A DNA stretch of 64,000 nt from HB2-32-21 sp041603535 (GTDB taxonomy: Bacteria > Pseudomonadota > Gammaproteobacteria > Pseudomonadales > Porticoccaceae), in assembly GCA_041603535.1 (NCBI GenBank), contig JBFIEE010000003.1, positions 46,916-110,915 on the forward strand, given 5' to 3'. Positions 63,071-64,000 of the stretch are shown here, piece after piece (the stretch's first letter is position 1; the number at the start of each line of letters is the position of its first letter). The notes beneath the pieces were generated by a model that saw only the letters and a program-made list of their open reading frames with translations, did not search any database and had not been told where the DNA came from. Made by a program: the position numbers and the translations under genes.

Positions 63071-64000
63071 GCAAGCTTTTTCACTGGATTTTTGCCGTGC
63101 CTGGGGTGAGCCGGTTGGGCGTGCTGATTTTCGAACGGTCGCGGAAGATTTCGTTGTAGTTGAAGTTGTTAGCGAGTTGCTGGACGCACCCCGGGCGAAC
63201 GATGGCGGCCACGTCTATCTGCAAATTCGCAAGCGCCATCAGAATACGCGCTGGGTGGCAGCATTGCTGGCGCAACGTTTTGATGTGGGCGAGCGAGATG
63301 TGGGTTATTGCGGCTTGAAAGACCGTCGAGCCCTGACCACGCAATGGTTTAGCCTACCCTTGTCCGCCGGCGCGCCGGAGTTATATCCGGGTTCATTATC
63401 ACTGCCGGATTGTGAAGTTTTGCAGGTCACACGCGGCACTCGTAAATTGCGGCGAGGTGCCCATAGCGGCAACATTTTCAGCATCCGATTGCGCAATTTT
63501 TCTGGCGATGTATCTGCCGCCGAACAGCGACTGATAACCATCGCCAACGAAGGCGTACCCAATTACTTCGGCGAACAACGCTTTGGTATAGGCGGCGCCA
63601 ACCTACGTGCCGCAGACGCTATCCTGACCCAGGCCAGCATGCGCAGAGGCCGACGTCACAGCGGCACAGATAGCAAACGGGGTTTGTATATTTCCGCAGC
63701 GCGGGCTTATTTGTTCAATTGCGTGCTGTCGGCACGTGTTGCCAATGGCACGTGGGCGACGCCCCTTGATGACGAGGAGGTTGCGCGCGGGCCGTTGTGG
63801 GGTCGAGGTAGAAGCGTTGTCGGCGAGCGCCTGGCCGCGTTGGAGCGACAGGTGCTGATGCCTCACGGCGCCTGGCAAGGAGGGCTGGAGCACTGCGGCT
63901 TGCAGCAGGAAAGACGGGATCTGGTGCTGATTCCTCGAGAATTTCGCTGGCAGTGGCAGCACCGGGATCTGCAGCTTGATTTTGCCTTACCGCCCGGCAC
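63060..64000 (+). CDS. truD: tRNA pseudouridine(13) synthase TruD (3' end outside window)
   Basis: Converts U13 of tRNA-Glu to pseudouridine. The frame stays open from GTG 63060 to the window edge (313 codons). It contains VAEDFVVVEVV, RKRHQNTRWVAALLA, the catalytic Asp in GYCGLKDRRALTTQWF (about residue 85), SGNIFSIRLRNF and GVPNYFGEQRFGIGGANLRAA. The start overlaps the previous gene by 11 nt. In E. coli family members about 30 more residues would follow. Confidence 0.93.
   Translation, partial: MATEQAFSLDFCRAWGEPVGRADFRTVAEDFVVVEVVSELLDAPRANDGGHVYLQIRKRHQNTRWVAALLAQRFDVGERDVGYCGLKDRRALTTQWFSLPLSAGAPELYPGSLSLPDCEVLQVTRGTRKLRRGAHSGNIFSIRLRNFSGDVSAAEQRLITIANEGVPNYFGEQRFGIGGANLRAADAILTQASMRRGRRHSGTDSKRGLYISAARAYLFNCVLSARVANGTWATPLDDEEVARGPLWGRGRSVVGERLAALERQVLMPHGAWQGGLEHCGLQQERRDLVLIPREFRWQWQHRDLQLDFALPPG

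Overview
The window is a stretch of chromosome from a halotolerant, probably marine gammaproteobacterium. Two things point there. The first is hydroxyectoine synthesis genes at the left edge. The second is a long housekeeping block (map-glnD-dapC-nth-dapD-dapE facing rpsB-tsf-pyrH-frr-uppS-cdsA-dxr-rseP-bamA-skp-lpxD-fabZ-lpxA-lpxB-rnhB-dnaE-accA-tilS-pyrG-kdsA-eno-ftsB-ispD-ispF-truD) whose order follows the Pseudomonas/Cellvibrionales pattern. Assignment to a Cellvibrionales-type lineage is an inference from gene order and protein character, not from a marker-gene tree.

Layout. 0-4.2 kb: end of an ectoine/hydroxyectoine locus (5'-truncated ectD, a DksA/TraR-type zinc-finger gene, the ectoine-type aspartate kinase, a sodium:solute symporter). 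4.2-10.5 kb: tRNA-Leu(CAG), rnr, a membrane-anchored SMP-30/strictosidine-synthase-like beta-propeller gene, rlmB and a CDP-alcohol phosphatidyltransferase. 10.5-16.4 kb: the most accessory part, with a Baeyer-Villiger monooxygenase followed by a perfect 17-bp inverted repeat, a zf-TFIIB protein, a truncated DUF2182 gene paired with DUF1326, an unassigned glycosyltransferase-like gene and miaE. 16.5-22.8 kb: fabV, a metallo-beta-lactamase-fold hydrolase, DUF2789, then dapA-bamC-MBL-purC. 22.8-26.3 kb: an AT-rich intergenic region with DnaA-box-like sites, an LRR lipoprotein, an OmpA-type lipoprotein, rsmJ and an EamA transporter. 26.3-34.6 kb (minus strand): dapE, dapD, a YffB/ArsC-like gene, nth, dapC, glnD, map. 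34.7-64 kb (plus strand): translation, isoprenoid, envelope and lipid A genes, then dnaE through truD, which runs off the right edge.

How the genes work together. dapA, dapD, dapC and dapE are four steps of the succinylase route to diaminopimelate and lysine. The ectoine-type aspartate kinase feeds the same aspartate pathway towards ectoine. dxr, ispD and ispF (MEP pathway) supply uppS. lpxD, fabZ, lpxA, lpxB and kdsA build lipid A and Kdo, while rseP, bamA, bamC and skp assemble and monitor the outer membrane. accA, fabZ, fabV and a FabH-type synthase cover fatty-acid synthesis.

No clear-cut new defence or mobile system is visible: I see no CRISPR array, no transposase and no phage genes. 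The best candidates for undescribed biology are the DksA/TraR-type gene inside the hydroxyectoine locus, the unassigned glycosyltransferase-like gene next to miaE, the eroded DUF2182/DUF1326 locus with a small inverted-repeat-bounded segment, the DnaA-box-like cluster downstream of purC, and the FabH-type gene with a C-terminal extension between rnhB and dnaE.
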